Origin: Trichoderma breve
Lineage: Eukaryota > Ascomycota > Sordariomycetes > Hypocreales > Hypocreaceae
DNA length: 64,000 nt
Reading direction: 5' to 3'
Assembly: GCF_028502605.1 (NCBI RefSeq)
Contig: NC_079233.1
Coordinates: 4,774,001-4,838,000, forward strand
In this document: positions 35,910 to 49,976 of the stretch, in pieces
How positions within the stretch are numbered: position 1 is the first letter of the stretch
Layout: the number at the start of each line of letters is the position of its first letter
Translations under genes and position numbers: made by a program
Notes under the pieces: model-generated
The model's database searches: none
What the model was told of the DNA's origin: nothing
What the model saw: only the letters and a program-made list of their open reading frames with translations

Positions 35910-37723
35910 ATGGACAAGTTTCTTAGTGAACTGCCAGCCAAACTGGCGCCCCTGGTCACCTTCAGATTGCCTAGAGTCGAGTCTGATATCTGGCAATCGA
36001 CAACATTCTGGGCCTACATCTTCTGGATCCTCTGGTTAGTTGACTATGCCCTAATATCATTCATTTCCTGGCTGCCCTTTCTTCTCTTCAATTGAGTTTA
36101 TCAAAAACTAATACCCCACTGCGTTTAGGCTGCATCGCTACGTCCGGCTGCTTGTCCACTGTGTCAGCCATTGGACCTACAAGTCGAAGCCGATCCCCAG
36201 CAAGCCAACATTTACAAACGACGACGTCACGGTCATCATTCCTACCATTCATAATGTGTTTGAGGAGCTCCGCCCGTCGCTGCAAAGCATCCTGGCCTGC
36301 AAGCCTGCCGAGCTGATTCTTGTCACCACCCACGACAAGCGCAAGGCTCTCGACGAGCTGGCCAGGTCTCTCAACTACCCCAAGGTCCGTGTCATGCACA
36401 CGCCCATTGCCAACAAGCGCCTCCAGGTCTGCGAGGCCCTGCCCAGCGTTGAGACACCCATCACCATCATGGCCGACGATGACGTCTCGTGGCCGTCGAC
36501 GCTGATGCCCTGGATCCTGGCCCCCTTTGAGGACCCCAAGATGGGCGGCGTTGGTACCTGTCAGCGAGTCAAGCGTGAGTGGACGGCTCCCTGGTCGGTG
36601 CGCATCTGGAACTGGCTCGGCGCCGCATACATTGAGCGCCGCAACTTTGAGATCTCGGCCACGCACAACATGGATGGCGGCACATCTTGCATGTCCGGCC
36701 GCACTGGAGCGTACCGATCGTCCATCCTCAAGAGCCACGACTTCCTCGATGGCTTCAAGACGGAGAAGTGGAGAAAGTGGATCCTGAATGCTGACGACGA
36801 CAACTTTGTCACGCGATGGCTGGTGAGCCACCAGTGGAAGACCTGGATCCAGTATGAGCGCGAATGCGAGATTGAGACAACTCTGGAGAACGGCCCCAAG
36901 TTCCTGTATCAGTGCTCCCGCTGGGCGCGTAGCAACTGGCGAAGCAACTGGACCAGCCTGGTCAAGGAGCGGCACGTGTGGAGGTGAGTTGGACCGTCTA
37001 AAATCACTACTAAAATAGCGTGAGCGTACTAACGAAAATGACTTGGAAATACAGACAACAGCCCTGGTGCACCTACGCCCTCCACTTCGCGACCTTTACA
37101 TCCATCGCCTTCATTGTCGACCCGCTTTTGCTTGCCTCGTGCTGGTGGGCGACGGCCGAGTGGAATCTGCAGTACCGACACTATGCCTTTTGGGCCCAGT
37201 TCATCTTCATGTTCGCCTTCACCAAGTTTGTCAAGCTCATGGGACTTTTGTTGCGAAACCCCAGCGACGTCGTCTTTGTTCCCATCTCCATCGTCTTTGG
37301 ATACTTTCACGGGCTCATCAAGCTCTATGCCCTCTTTACTCTTAACATGGTTAGTACTCGTCTTCCTCAAAGAAGAAGCCGCGACATGACTAACATTCTC
37401 ATCTCCAGACGTCTTGGGGTAGTCGAGCTGACGGCGATGCAAATGATGCGCAGCGGCTCGCGCCGGCGCCACGACCATCAAAGGTATTGACGACTCCTCC
37501 TGGTGCTACCTCGCTCATCCGCTACAACGTCCGTCAGAAGGGACGACAGACGCAGACGCGGACCGAGCAGGATTCGGCGTGGGAAAAGCGTGGATACGCT
37601 GCCTACGATTCCAGCACTTCGTACAATCCCATCAGGGTCGCCTCCGAAAAACAAGAGGACTTTGGCGTGCAACATAACCACGACCAGCCACACTCGATGC
37701 GATTCAGCAACACTGCCGAGTAA
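35910..37723 (+). CDS. GT2: family-2 glycosyltransferase, membrane polysaccharide synthase type
   Basis: Four exons: 35910-36034, 36129-36983, 37055-37349 and 37409-37723, giving 529 residues. Donors are GTTAGT, GTGAGT and GTTAGT; acceptors are TTAG, ACAG and CCAG; CTAAC branch sites are visible. A membrane span near residues 30-55 precedes the catalytic domain: VTVIIPT strand, ADDD at 157-160 (nucleotide-sugar and metal binding), NMDGGTSCMSGRTGAYRSS, NADDDN at 262-267 and QCSRW at 303-307 (the QxxRW motif of processive synthases). About four membrane spans follow (FATFTSIAFIVDPLLLASCW and others), then a hydrophilic tail of about 105 residues. It resembles the fungal GT2 protein reported in Zymoseptoria and Fusarium as needed for hyphal growth on solid surfaces, related to Cps1-type proteins. 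The polysaccharide made is not known. All catalytic motifs are intact. Confidence 0.93.
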
Positions 37724-40700
37724 TGAGTTCATGAACACCTCCCCTTACTTATATATATTTGCTTCTTCTACTACTTTTTGGGCGTCCTTTTGTTTTTTTA
37801 TTCCAAAAGGACCAATCCCCCCTGGCTTACCTGCCCAGTTGGGGATTTGATTTTATGCGAGCTACGAGAAATGACATGTTTCACGGGATCTTGGGTTTGA
37901 TCTCCTTCTATCATGAGTTTCAGGCATGGTAAATAAGGTATGCCTTGTTCTTTTTTATTTTGGGCTGTTCAGGGCGGGGTGGAAACAAACAAATTGCGCC
38001 ACGGCGGGATATCTGCAGCAGAATAATGGGCCTGCTTGCAACAATTGGAACATATGGGACGGGATATTTGGGACGGAATGGACGGAACGGATGGAATCTT
38101 GGGTTGGTTTCTAGGGGCTGCGTGGTGTTGTGATCACCAGGGCACGCCAAGGGGGGACTTTCATGGCTGTTGACAATAGGTGGCGTTGAGATTTGACCCA
38201 TCAGGCGTTGATTGCTTAGACTGCCCTTTTTTTTCTCTTTTTTTTCTTTTTCCTTTTTTCTACTACTATTATTTCTTCTTCTTTTCTCATCTCAACGGAA
38301 TATTGGGGGGACGGGAGGGACAGGACGGGATTCACAAAAATAAAAGATGAAAGTCGCCCGGATTAGCATATCACACAGAATGGCATTTTAACACGACACT
38401 TTTTTTTTTGTCGTTGGGAAAAAATTTCTACTACGGAACTACCTAAGTAATAGAATTGGTAATTTCTCTGGCAAGCCGAGCCCAGCCGTGTGTGTACTGG
38501 ACACTCTGTGAATGTGGCAGACGCGTGGCACCGAGACGTCTTGGGAACCGTTGACAAGGTGACACATGGACTTTTCCGTTCAACACATGGCAATTTAGGT
38601 TTGCCCTGTCTCACTTGCTAGACGCCAATTGGTCCGATGGAGGGGGTTGAAGGCTGTAGACGGTGTACTGCCATTGGTCGCCACCAGATGACAAGCCTGG
38701 GGAGGCTATCTTTAGTAAAAGAGAAGTTATTGGAAAATTTATCGATGATGCGAAACTTGGCATCCAAATCAATGATACACGTCTTTCAGCTGCAAGGACG
38801 GGTCAGGCCACGCAATTCCAACCCTTAAGGCAGGGTGAGGTGAGATGGGATGAGGTGCGGATACGAGCGAATTGAGCAAATCAGACTGGAGGAATGCATG
38901 TGATGGAGGGGAAGCAATTATGATGTGTAATGTATATATGTAGCAATTGACAGCTGAAAAATGAAATCCGAATAATACCGAAATAGAAAGCAAAGGTACA
39001 GCAAGCCACTTCGGAGGTTCCCATTCGAAACACGAAGGTCTCGGGCACTTCCAGCTCACGTTGAGAGGTGCAGTTGCGGTGCGACGCAGATCAAATGAGG
39101 TGCTACTACGTATGCGATTGTGGCTGCAGTGCTGAGTTGCACGACATGTAATGACGGGGGTGAAGCAAGGGAAGAAAAAAAAAAAGATGACCAATGGCTG
39201 CTGCCGGTGCAAGTATAGGGCGGCGGATTTGATAGGGCAGACAGGCAAAAAAGCAGGTAGGAGTCTTGTTATCAGCTATATTACAAGGGGGGACAGGCGG
39301 AGGGAGGGAGGGAGGGGGGAGCATGTAAGGCAAGGCAAGGCAATGTAATTCTTGCATGTGCGGAGATCTCGATGGTATGCATGGGGGAATTACACGACAG
39401 CAGCCGAGGAAGAATCCGCTTGGCTGGAAGAAAAGAGGGCGTCAGGGCTGTGCGTCTTGGGTGTCATGGGGAGAGAGAGAGGAGGGAGGGGGGGCGCGAA
39501 GACGATAGAGAGAGAGAGGGTGAAGGAGATGAGATGAGATGATGCACAGGAGTGAGACAGGGTTAGTAACAAGGTAACATGGTGCCTCTGCGGTGGCGTT
39601 GGATTCCGGTGAGCTCGTGATTGTAGTCGTACAGGCCGCTATCATGTAGGATCAGGATTAGGAATGAGGAAATAGTCCAAGTTTGAAAGTGAGAGCTCAC
39701 ATCGGCTACGCGAAGCCTATAGCGTCGATAAGGAACGACTACTTGGTTGCTAGCAGCTGGGCTAGCACTTCGAACGTAGCCCATTTCGAATATGGTCGCT
39801 CAATGGGGCCTCAATTGGACGTTGATGTGCAAATGGCCTGCTGGGCTAAAATCGCCTTTGATCGGCAGCCCCCCTTGGAGGTAGGTAATAGCCGGCCGTG
39901 GGAATTTCGAACCCGGATCACGATCACAACGGCCCCGCGGCCCTCGGCTCGTCTTTTTTTCACAGCCGGAGGAGCTGGGGAAAATAATCGGGGGGGCTGA
40001 GACGCACATGCATAATTGGTGCGTGAGAGCGCATCTGCCGTTATTTGCTGTCCTTTTTTTTTATTGCTCTCGCTTTGTGTAATCTGCTCCGGTCGACAAG
40101 TCAGTCGTTGACATTTGGACCGTTGGTGGGGATTAGAGGGGAAGTGCAAGTAAGAAATCAAAAGCTGGGAGGGGTGTGCAGAAAAGGCTGAGGCAAGTGG
40201 GGTGGCTGATCAGCGCAAGTACCACAAGTACATGCAAGTCACTGGCCTGGATGTGGGCTCATCTGTGCAAACTGGACATTTAACCTCTTTCAACAAACGG
40301 CCGTCCTACGTGTACCTTGCATTGCATGGTTCTGGGCCCGGTTCAGGCTGCCATTGGCCTCGAAGGATTGCGTGGTTAATGTAAGTAATAGGGGAGCAGA
40401 GATGAAGCTGTGCGCTGTTCAGCATCCAGGTCGCTTGGATAGGCAGACCGGACGAGACGTGGAGACCATCATGCCATGCGATGCAGATGCGATGCGATGC
40501 GATGTGCTGCGATGCGACCACCCTCCCCCCTTCTGCTAGTCTCGTTGGTAGCCTGGCCTCGCATCTTGTTACGCCAAACCGCTTTCCGTCAACCATGCAG
40601 CATGCAGACGCAGGTCCAAGCTAACGCGGTGGAGAAAGACGAGGGGACTGTTTGCCAATTGATGAGCCCCATAGCCGTCTTTGTGCAGCATCCAATGAGC

Positions 40701-43700
40701 TGTGGCGGTTCTCTCTCGTCAGAAACGCAGCAGCCTTGTCGTACGCGCTGAGGTAACAGGCAGATTAGATTGGGGAATGCGAGTGACGGCTGATATATCA
40801 AGTGCTATACATAGGTCGTGTATATGTACGCCCATTCCTTCACGTCTTCATGTCACCCTCGGCGGCCGTTCCCTGCCAAAAGAGAAAATAAACGCCCTCT
40901 TAAAGTGGACATTTCTCATTTGACTGTACCCGCGTTGTAACGTCAAACCTGGGGCGATGATGTGCAGGGCAAATCTCCCCTTGTTTGCCGGCAAGGAAGC
41001 GAAGGCCAGGTCATCTGGCAGCCTTGGTTGATCTGGCGGGCGAAGCAGGGCAAGCAGACAGCCCAAAGAGGAATCAATACAGCCAGCCAGCCAGCAGCCC
41101 CCCCTCCCTCTCATCGGTCTTGTGGCGGCTAGCCACATGAACCTGTGGTCACTGGACTTGAAGGGATTCTGATGTGAGCTGGTGTCGTGCTGCTGAGTCC
41201 AAGTGAAGAGACTTGGGACCAATTTGGCACTGGTGTGAGGCCCGTCTGGAGAGCAAGGAGGCTGTGCGATCCAGCGTCATGGTCCAGGCTGACCCGTGTA
41301 CCGACTAAGGCTACCGGAATGGGGCTGATCTGAGGCCATATTTCGAGCTATTTCGTGCCGAACGCAAGACCCATTGATGTGCCCGCTGGGGCCGAGCTCG
41401 CGCGCGTCGCTGATGATCATGATGTGACGAGTACCGGCCGATACACGCACTAGGATCCTCCCCCCCTACCTGCTGAATACAGTACTGCCTAGTCCTATGC
41501 TCGTATATAGCATCCATGGATATATACAGCCAAGTGCTAGTCCACACCTAGCTAACCAAGCGTATGTACATAGGGCAGAATATGGAGACGAACGGTGAGA
41601 CACGGCGAGCAGAAGCGGCTCCGCACCCCATATTGGCTTGTGCGCTGCTGGCGGCCGCTGGGGTCGCGCCGTCTCCACGAGCTGAAGCGCTTTGTGCTTG
41701 TGATGAGGGGATTCTTTGATCCTAAAGATGTCTTACATTAGCGACTCTTCTTCCATCTTCCATCGATGACGGATCACCATCATCAGGGATCATCCATGGA
41801 GACGGGGCGCCAACTACTCAATGGATGGATGGATGGATATTTATTTTTCTTGATTTTCCATCTTCTCGTTCACCCTCAGATCGGATCTGAGGCTGAGACA
41901 TGCATACTCGAGTCAACCCCCCGACCAGGCGAGCGTCATCTGCGATTTCCAGTGTCCGATGAGGCTGCAAGACTCCAAGACCAGCCACCCCTCAAGGGTC
42001 TCGGATATCCACAAGGCCGGGCAGACACGGGACATTGCGGTTGCCCAGAGGGGTCTGGCCGTCCGCAAATAGTGCGAGAAGCGGCGACTTGTTCGGAGCA
42101 ATTGGGGCGTTTCGGGGTGTTTTGGCCGAACGCAAAGTCGCATCCCAACGATAAATGCTGCGCTTGGGTATTGTGCAAGGTCGTCGGCTCATGTCATATT
42201 CACGGTCTTGTGCGCGTATTTTGCTCGGTTTCGGCGCTTGACTGCTGCTTGCTTTCTTGGGTCCCGGAAGGCAAGGGTGTGCTGAGATTGGCCAATATGC
42301 AGGGCCCAGCCCTTTAGGTAATCCACAGCGAGCCCAAAAAGGTCCCGACATCCATCGATATGCAGCTCAATGACTGAGGTGGGCTCAATCGCGATGCACC
42401 ACTTTCCCTTGCCGCCGCCACCAACTCGTGGCACGACAGAAGGAAGCAGTCACGCAAATACTAATCTTTTATTTGTTGGATTTTTCCCTTTTTCCCAGGC
42501 TAAGACGTTTCTTTTTGCGGGCGGGCGGCTGGCTTGCGGCAGTAAGCGAGCCGATGACAAAAAAGCAAAAAAAGCACATGGAATAGGTAATTATTTCGAA
42601 AAAAGAAATGGCTGCGAAATGACAGCCCCTCCTTCAATGCGGAGAGAAGGCGATTTCTAGCAGCGTGGCTGGCCTTAGCGGCGCTCCTTTGACCATTCGA
42701 GCCGGGTTTGCCTGCTTGTAGAGGCATGGCTTCTCCATGGTCGTTCGAGGCAAAAGCGCAGACGGGACGAGAAGAGATACCTGGCCAGCCCCCACGTCAA
42801 AAGCCAAGTCGGAGTCACAAATTAAGGGTCCAGCGAGGCAAAAGTCAACATAAAGTGCTGCTCGGGATAATGCATGCTATCTACGTTGTCACACATGCAC
42901 ACACCACCTACGACCAACAGCGCCGAGAAGATGGCCATGGCAGATGCACCGACTTGAGAGACCACGTAAAGAAAAACTGGGTTAAAAAGACCTACTCAAC
43001 TACTGTAGGTAATTACGAATTATGAGGACTAATACTTGATTCAGGCGGCTGGCCCTAGCAGCAATTCTGTCGCCCTGCTTGCTACATACCATTGAAGCCA
43101 TTGACACATGCTTGGACCAGGCACAGCACTCTTTGGTATTTGGGTGCATTAGCATCGCATCGCATCGTATCTCGCTTTCGCTCCTTTCGTCCCGTAGCCT
43201 GCACGGCATCAAACGTGTTCCAGTAAGCAGATTCAGGGCAGAACAACGCAGCAAAGTCTGTGGAGGTCTCGGCTCTCAACTAGCCCAATCTCCGGCGGCC
43301 GTCTCTCCCCCACGAAAGGCCAGCGATTGCTGTTTCGTTCAATGGTTTGGTCCGTCGCTTGTAAGTTTGGTGGGGGAATGCTAAGGGAGATAGGACGTGA
43401 AGCTTGCTGGATGAATGGGCGTTGGCTACGTGTACAGAGGATAATGTGTCGCATACAGGATACATGATGCTTGCGCTTGTGCTTGTGCCTGTGCCTTGCC
43501 TGCGTTTGGGCTAATCATTGACTCTGGTCTTGTATGTACCCGTGCGCGTACTGCTGCTGAGAGCCAAAAGTATCTCCGGAGTAGCTGCTCATGTACTGCC
43601 AGCTAAACTGGATGCGGCTGCATCTGTAGCCGACAGGTCAGATATTGCTCTGCACGGCTCTTGTTGCAGCTTAGGCCGTTGAAACGTGAGTCGTCGAGAC

Positions 43701-46700
43701 GCCAGAACAGGCGCATAAGTTTTTGTTTCTCGCGCTCTGTGCCACTCACTTGCTTTGGCGTGCCCGCCTACCCTGCAAGAGACCACTCAGCATCCAATGG
43801 CAATTTTTTACATCTCCTCCTTTTTTTGCTGCTCTTTTGTATGGATTATACGGAGTACGCTGCTTTATTTATTACCTATTCCTGCTGTGGCGTTGTTGTC
43901 TCTTTTCTCACGAGCCAAGCTGGGCTCATTGGCTGGAAGTCAACAAGCCGCAAGCCTCTCAACACAGTTCACACAGTTCATAACTGTCAAAAAGCAGAAA
44001 CTTTGGACCGTCGAGCAAACGGTGTCCGACGAGCCGGTCCGTCCGGAAGGCTAAAAGTGCTAGAACAGGAGCCATTTTCAACTTCCAATGACTCGTCACA
44101 GTAAAAAAAAAAACTACTTCCTTGGCAACATTCCTTGATTTTTGCCCGAGCGGGCGTTGCAACAAGCGAGAGACGGTTAAAAATCTTCATTAGAACCAAC
44201 AACAGAAACTGCGTCAACATGGACCGATAGGACAAGAATCGCATCATGCTGCAACGCCATTACCACCTACCGTACATAACCGCCATAGCCAGCACCAGCA
44301 CTAGCCACTGGAAAAACCTCCAACGGCTTCGGCCCTTGACCCCCCGATACGGCGTCCCTCCGAGGGACTCCCCCCCTCCTCCGATTGTTTTTCGCGATCC
44401 TCTTTTGCGGTAGCGGCAGTTGGGCGGCTTCCCCCAGATAAATGTTGCGCGCAGGCATAAAGAGGAGAGGGAACTGAGCTCCATTTTGATATCCACCAAA
44501 GGGAGAGCCCATCGTATCGCAATGCATCGCAGGTCGTCCTTTATCTCCGCAGTCGGCTCAGACCATGCAGCAGCTTTTGCAAACGCGGGGAGGGAAAGAC
44601 GCTGCGAGTGGAACTAAACCGTCTACGCACAATGGTCCAGCGATGCCAGCAGCTTGCTAAGCTGACGGCGCAAACGGACTGGATACGGAGGGCATTAATG
44701 CTTACAGTACACCGTACAAGCTGAGCCACCAAGGCCGAAAGCTGCAGGTGGCAGGAGAAGGCGCGGCAGTGATCGCTTGTCCACGTAACGAGTTCGAAAA
44801 GCCGTGCATCTACAGTCTAAGCACGTAGGCAAGATAGAGTGCCCTTGTAAGCTTTGACTTGGCTTCAACCGGCGCACGCAGACAACGGGGCTAGCATACA
44901 TGTGGCAGGCCCTCAAACTGCCAGGCATTTGTACAGTACCCACCATCCCATGTATGTTCCTTGAACGGGTTGTATTGTGTTGTGTTGTGTTGTCGAGTCG
45001 AGATCATGTCGAGTTGCAGCTGTTCGCGGAGGAATTATATCTCGCACAGCATCTTTCTCAATTGACCAGCCAGTGACATGCTCCTGGTGACAGTCCCTCG
45101 CTTGCGTTTGCAGCATCCATCTCCTGATGTGATGCTTTTTTCCCTCTGCCAGCTATAATGCGACCCCAGCCTGCCCACAGCAAGGCATGCTTTGCAGTGC
45201 AAGTGGGCATCGTGTGTGTATGTGTACGGGTGTTGTACAAGTTGAGTAGCAGAAGCGAGGCAAGTCAAGTCCAGATTAGCTGAGTGGACATGGGAGAGAG
45301 ACAAAAGAGTCATCTCCACTCCCCTTCTTCCCCTCCCCTCTCCTCCTCCTTCTTCCGCCAAAGGTCGGGGCTTATCGCTTTTCAGGTGAGGCGTTCGCTT
45401 GCTGGCCGTCATGGATCGTGGCCATCACGATGGATGAGGCAAGGTGGGAGGATTGCCCGGAAGAGGGAGTGTGCATTGCCTAGACGGTATTCTGTGCATA
45501 ACGACAACCGAGCTAGGCCTTGGAGCCAGTGGGGGCCATGATCCCAAGATGAGGAGAAATAAAAAAGGGGACTCAAAACTCGAGATGGGGGGAATAAAAA
45601 AAGATGGAGATGGAGGGGGCGTGAAGAAAGGGGAGAAAGACGTCGTCGTGATGCCGAAATGTTGGAATCCGGCATCAAGCATGCATGGAGCCAAAACGTA
45701 CGAGGACAGATTGGTATTGCCAGGCTCCAGATTGCATGGCACGCTCTGCTTGCGCTTTTGCATCTGCATTGCATTGCCCGTCTTGGATGAACCTACGTGT
45801 CATTGACGGGCATCGTTTTTGTGATTTCGCAAACTGCTGCTGTCATTGCGATTACATTGCTCTTGTCCACAGCATGTAGGCTGTGTTCCCATGTACATGA
45901 CTTGGCGGCAGAAGGCACACGACTAAGGACTAGACCACTTGACTCATCTTGCTTTTTTTCACATTAGCCGGCTGTGTTGTTGTATCCCGAGGCATTCAGC
46001 AGAGGAACCGAACAAACAAAGTCCTTTCCCCTCTCAGCTTAACCATTATCTGATTCCTTGTTTCGATTGAGCTAGACAAGTGTCGTAACAGATAGCTGGT
46101 GACCACATCAACTACTATAGTAAACAGCCCTTCTCTATGTGAATGTGAGTGTGAGTATGAATGTCTCTGTGTGTGTGTAACGCCTCCCCTTCAGCCCTGT
46201 CAACGAAGGACAAAAAAACCGCCGCCCAGCCGATGACATCCACCACCATCGTCTGCGTCACCCACAACAAAACTGGGATTTGCAAAATGACGACGGGAGA
46301 TCCGGCTATCGATTGATGATCTGTCAACTTGGGAGGAACCAGGATTCCCCTTCTTCCGTATTTCGTAATTCTGGAGGGCGCGCTACGCAAACGGCCGCAA
46401 AGATTTAGCCCCAAATGTGGTTATGTAAGAGCTATGGTGCTGTAAGAGCTAGAGATGGCTGCTGTGTTTTCGCCACCTCGTGCGTTTTCATGCGGCGATG
46501 TGCTTCTCAGCTGAGAGAGAAGAAGAAGAAGAGTGGGCTGTATCGTATCGTAATCGGTGAAAGGGGATAGCCCTACGGGGGAGGGAAGAAAATAATACGA
46601 TGAGCTGAGATGATTGGATGGGGTGTGTGCGTTCGGGATGTGGCGCCCTATTTTTTTCTACTGGTTTTCGATGAAGGCGAAGTGATGTGTCATGATGGAA

Positions 46701-48170
46701 GGATACCTTGGGATTGGTCATATGTTGCCGAGGATTATTGGTTTACGGAGTGCTGTGGCAGTGTTTATGTGAATAGTCATATTGTGAATAACGAGAACAC
46801 GAAGACGCGTGGTTATGACAATTATACTTTTATACGGATGCTTGTGACCTGTTGGTTTTTTTGGAGGTGTCAACCAACATACATATCATGCATTGTGTTA
46901 TGTATTTATGTATGTGCAGTCAAATGTCATCAAGTTCAGGGCGCTGACGTGTATGTCGGCTGTTCCGAGGGCATAGTCATACGAATGAATGTGACAAGAG
47001 AACACGCGAGGTGGTCTATTCTGGTATGCTTTCCGAAGAAGATGGGTGAGACTGTTGTGTAAGATAGTTGGCCGGCATCACCGCAAGGCAGTTTCAACGT
47101 CAATTACAACTTTGGATTGCTTCAAAGCTACAGGTCTTATCAAATTCAACTAAATTCTAAGGCATGTACTGCTCAAAATGGGAGAGTTGTTGTTGAACCT
47201 AGCGCAAAGCACAAGGTACGTATACAACGGGGAAGGAGCATAAAAAAATACCATAAACAGACTGTACAAGAGGCTGATTGGGTTAAAAAAGCTCAGGGAG
47301 GAGAAACTGCTTCACCTCAGTCGAGAATAATTACCTCGTAGCATTGAAGGTGGCCAATATTCACTCGGAAAAAGATGCACGAGTTGTTCAAAGCTGAGTT
47401 CCCGGAGTGCACCCAAAACACTCTTCAGATATGTTTCTACACCAATTTTAAAGGCTAATGCCGCCATGTAGTGCCCTTGGAAACTCCCGATGTTATTGTT
47501 TTTACTACATGTAGTGAGGCAAGAGAGGATAGCCCGGAGGACGGATCTGGCGTGGCAGTATGAGCGATTCAAGAAATCGTATACCGTCAAAGCTTGAATC
47601 TGCGTGACTTGAAGTAGCGACACCGAATTGGGCTCGAAGCAAACAAACGGGGGTCCAACTACCACCACGTATGTGTGGCCTGGACAGCTCTTCGACACGC
47701 ACCAAAATCTCCAAACCAGCAAACACTGCCTTTTCTTCAACTTGACGCATTCATATCGAACTTGGCTTTCCAGATTCCTAATTTCATGCATCTAGTGGAT
47801 CCCACAACTTGATTGAAAGAAGGAATCAGAAAAGAATCCACATCAGTCAATAGATATCGTACCAGGGACATTTGACAAACACATCTCGTCATAGCAGTAT
47901 TAAGGCTTGAGTCTGGTCTAGGACACGGCGCCTGCCAAGAGGTTGTCTTGTTAAATAGCGAGCTTGAGATATATAGAAATCCTTAAATCGTTGGAACTCT
48001 CTTTCTTAGAAAGTCCATAGATGCTACTTAAATTCTTATCATGACTACCTATATGTCACGGTGCCACTCCCTGATAGGGCTATTACAAGCCTGCTACCTT
48101 CGCATCGGCAAAGGGTAGCCGTTGAGCGTCTCAGATTCAGTCAAAGCTAATGTCATCAGGATAGACCAAA
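37724..48170. other. 10.4-kb gene desert right of GT2
   Basis: No convincing gene is seen. The stretch begins with the GT2 3' flank. It contains GGGA and GA-rich tracts (39,300-39,320; 39,505-39,545), a GATGC tract at 40,480-40,505, a GGAT tract at 41,820-41,838 and a TTGTG tract at 44,972-44,992. From about 46.5 kb composition shifts toward AT. The plus frame 46610-47062 (150 codons) and minus frame 47312-47791 (159 codons) are the longest there, but neither shows a motif or family resemblance. Confidence 0.5.
40480..40505. repeat. GATGC pentamer tract
   Basis: Imperfect repeats of GCGAT/GATGC read directly, with a similar CATCG-rich tract at about 43,151-43,168. Confidence 0.7.
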
Positions 48171-49301
48171 TCATTCTAGTGGCACAGTATCGTGGAAGGA
48201 TCCGGCGAACGGATTTCGACCCCCATGGACGCCTGCTTCTTCAACCAAGCTCCTAATTGCCTTTTCTTCGTCTCCCGACAGTTTGACATCAGCTGCTCCA
48301 ACATTTTGTTCCAGATACTCGGTATTTTTAGTTCCAGGGATTACAAAAAGGGCCTCGTATTGGGCTAAAAGCCACGCAAGGACAAGTTGTGCAGGTGTAC
48401 ATCCCTTTGTTTTTGCTATTTCGTTGAACTTGTCCACCAGTTGGAGATTCTTGACGAAGTTGTCACCTTGAAAACGCTCACATCTTCTTCTCGAGTCATT
48501 TTCGTCAAAGTCGTCGATTGACCGGAAACGGCCCGTCAAGAGGCCACGGCCGAGCGGTGAGTAGGCAAATACAGCGACGCCAAGCTCCTTGCAAGTTTGC
48601 AACAAGTGGGTGCCAGCTGAGCCCTCTATATCAAGTGTCCAAGGATTATATTCTACTTGGACAGCTGATATAGGAGCGACTGTATAGGCACGCCGGAGCG
48701 TATTCGAGGAGACTTCGGATAGACCGAGATACTTGACTTTCCCCTCACTGGATAGTATCAGCAGATGTCTTAATACACGCTAGGTTCTACATACTCTTGC
48801 AACTTTTTCATTGCCCCAACCGTTTTCTCTATAGGAACTTCTCCATTGGTGCGATGCATGTAAAATAAATCGATGCATGTGACGTTGAGACACTTGAGGC
48901 TCTGCTCTGCTGATTCCAAGCAGTGTTCGGGGGATGCATCAACTACTATCCCAGCATCGTTCTTCTTGAAACCAAATTTTGTTGCAAGGAAAATGTCGGC
49001 GCGACGTTCAGGATGCCGTTTAAACCATTCTCCAATAACTTCTTCTGAGTCACCGTAGAGGGCAGCAGTGTCCCAATTCGTGCAGCCAAGCTCCCAAGCA
49101 CGATCGAGAAGCATAAGCCGATCTTCGGTAGGACTTTTGCCATGTTAAACATTAGGTCTCAGCTAGTTGAACGGCTTGATGTGCGACTTACAAAACAGTA
49201 CCATAGGCCACGCTCATCCCCATTGCCCCAAAGCCAATCTGCGTAGCAAAGGCGCCATTTTTGCCGACTTGGCGAAGTGGAAGTCGGGTCGAAGGCACCA
49301 T
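48171..49301 (-). CDS. aldo/keto reductase (AKR13-like)
   Basis: Three exons: 49301-49192, 49133-48795 and 48747-48171, giving 341 residues, the usual family size. The second junction uses a GTATGT donor so that LQ-D-EGKVKYLGLSE reads through as in relatives. The start is ATG 49,301 (MVPSTRLPLRQVGK). Motifs: GFGAMGMS near the N-terminus, catalytic tetrad D58 (WDTA), Y63, K89 (LATKFGF) and H130 (YMHR), then YLGLSE, VQVEYNPW, AYSPLGRGLLTGRF, and the NADPH-site stretch VIPGTKNTEYLEQN. Such cytosolic enzymes reduce aldehydes or ketones with NADPH; the substrate is not predictable. The active site is intact, so the gene looks functional. It sits alone in an AT-rich island, 2.9 kb from the divergent P450 gene. 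A joint pathway is possible but not shown. Confidence 0.92.
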
Positions 49302-49976
49302 TTGGGGCAAAACTATATCACGAGTGAGATGGATGTTAAAGTCTAGTGATAGATAATGACAAGGTTCTCGGTTGAGGTGGAAAAATCCCGAGCATTTCTT
49401 CAATATGACTCGTGAGGCCAATTTATACCGCCTGTCTCATACTCCGTGCTTTCAATCAAAGTCTGCTATATGTCGTCTGATGACGGCTAACAAGATCTTA
49501 ACTCCGGCATCACGCCCAACTCTCAAGCTTCGAAACTGTGTATTAGAACCCGCGGACTTTCCGGCACGCTGTTAACTGGCCCGGGATTAAGTCAATACGA
49601 CGGGCAATCTTAGATTGCGGAGCCTCTCATGCGGTGGGTAAAAACAACAGTCTGCCACTATAATGTGTATGTGATAGGTGACGTTGTATTCTTTCCACTC
49701 CTTGCCTCTTTCAAGAGGTTTTCTTTTTGGAAGCTACTTGAATGATTTGTCTAAATCTGAAGGTTCTAGCTAATTGTAACGTGTTTCGCGTTAATTTCTA
49801 GAGAATCATATCACCGATGTACCAACAGCGGGCCCTAGGAAAGGAGTCAACACAAAGATGCTGGGAGCGAGACCACACGTCGAAAGACTCAATCACTTCA
49901 ATAAACACCTCCAGTATATGATGAACTTGCGAAGATGACAGCCTGAGCTGTATATGAAAGGGAAGTTCATAGGATT

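Noticed and set aside
39890..39930. TTCGAACCCGG, resembling a tRNA B-box on the minus strand
   Set aside because: No matching A-box, anticodon arm or acceptor stem could be placed at the right spacing.
41766..42317. 183-codon plus-strand frame
   Set aside because: Starts in a GGAT repeat and shows no motif or domain-like pattern.
46610..47062. 150-codon plus-strand frame with many Cys and Trp
   Set aside because: Starts with ATG but has no signal peptide, regular Cys spacing or splice partners; it could be an orphan gene but support is too thin.
47312..47791. 159-codon minus-strand frame
   Set aside because: Its last third looks somewhat protein-like, but no family, domain or upstream exon was recognised.
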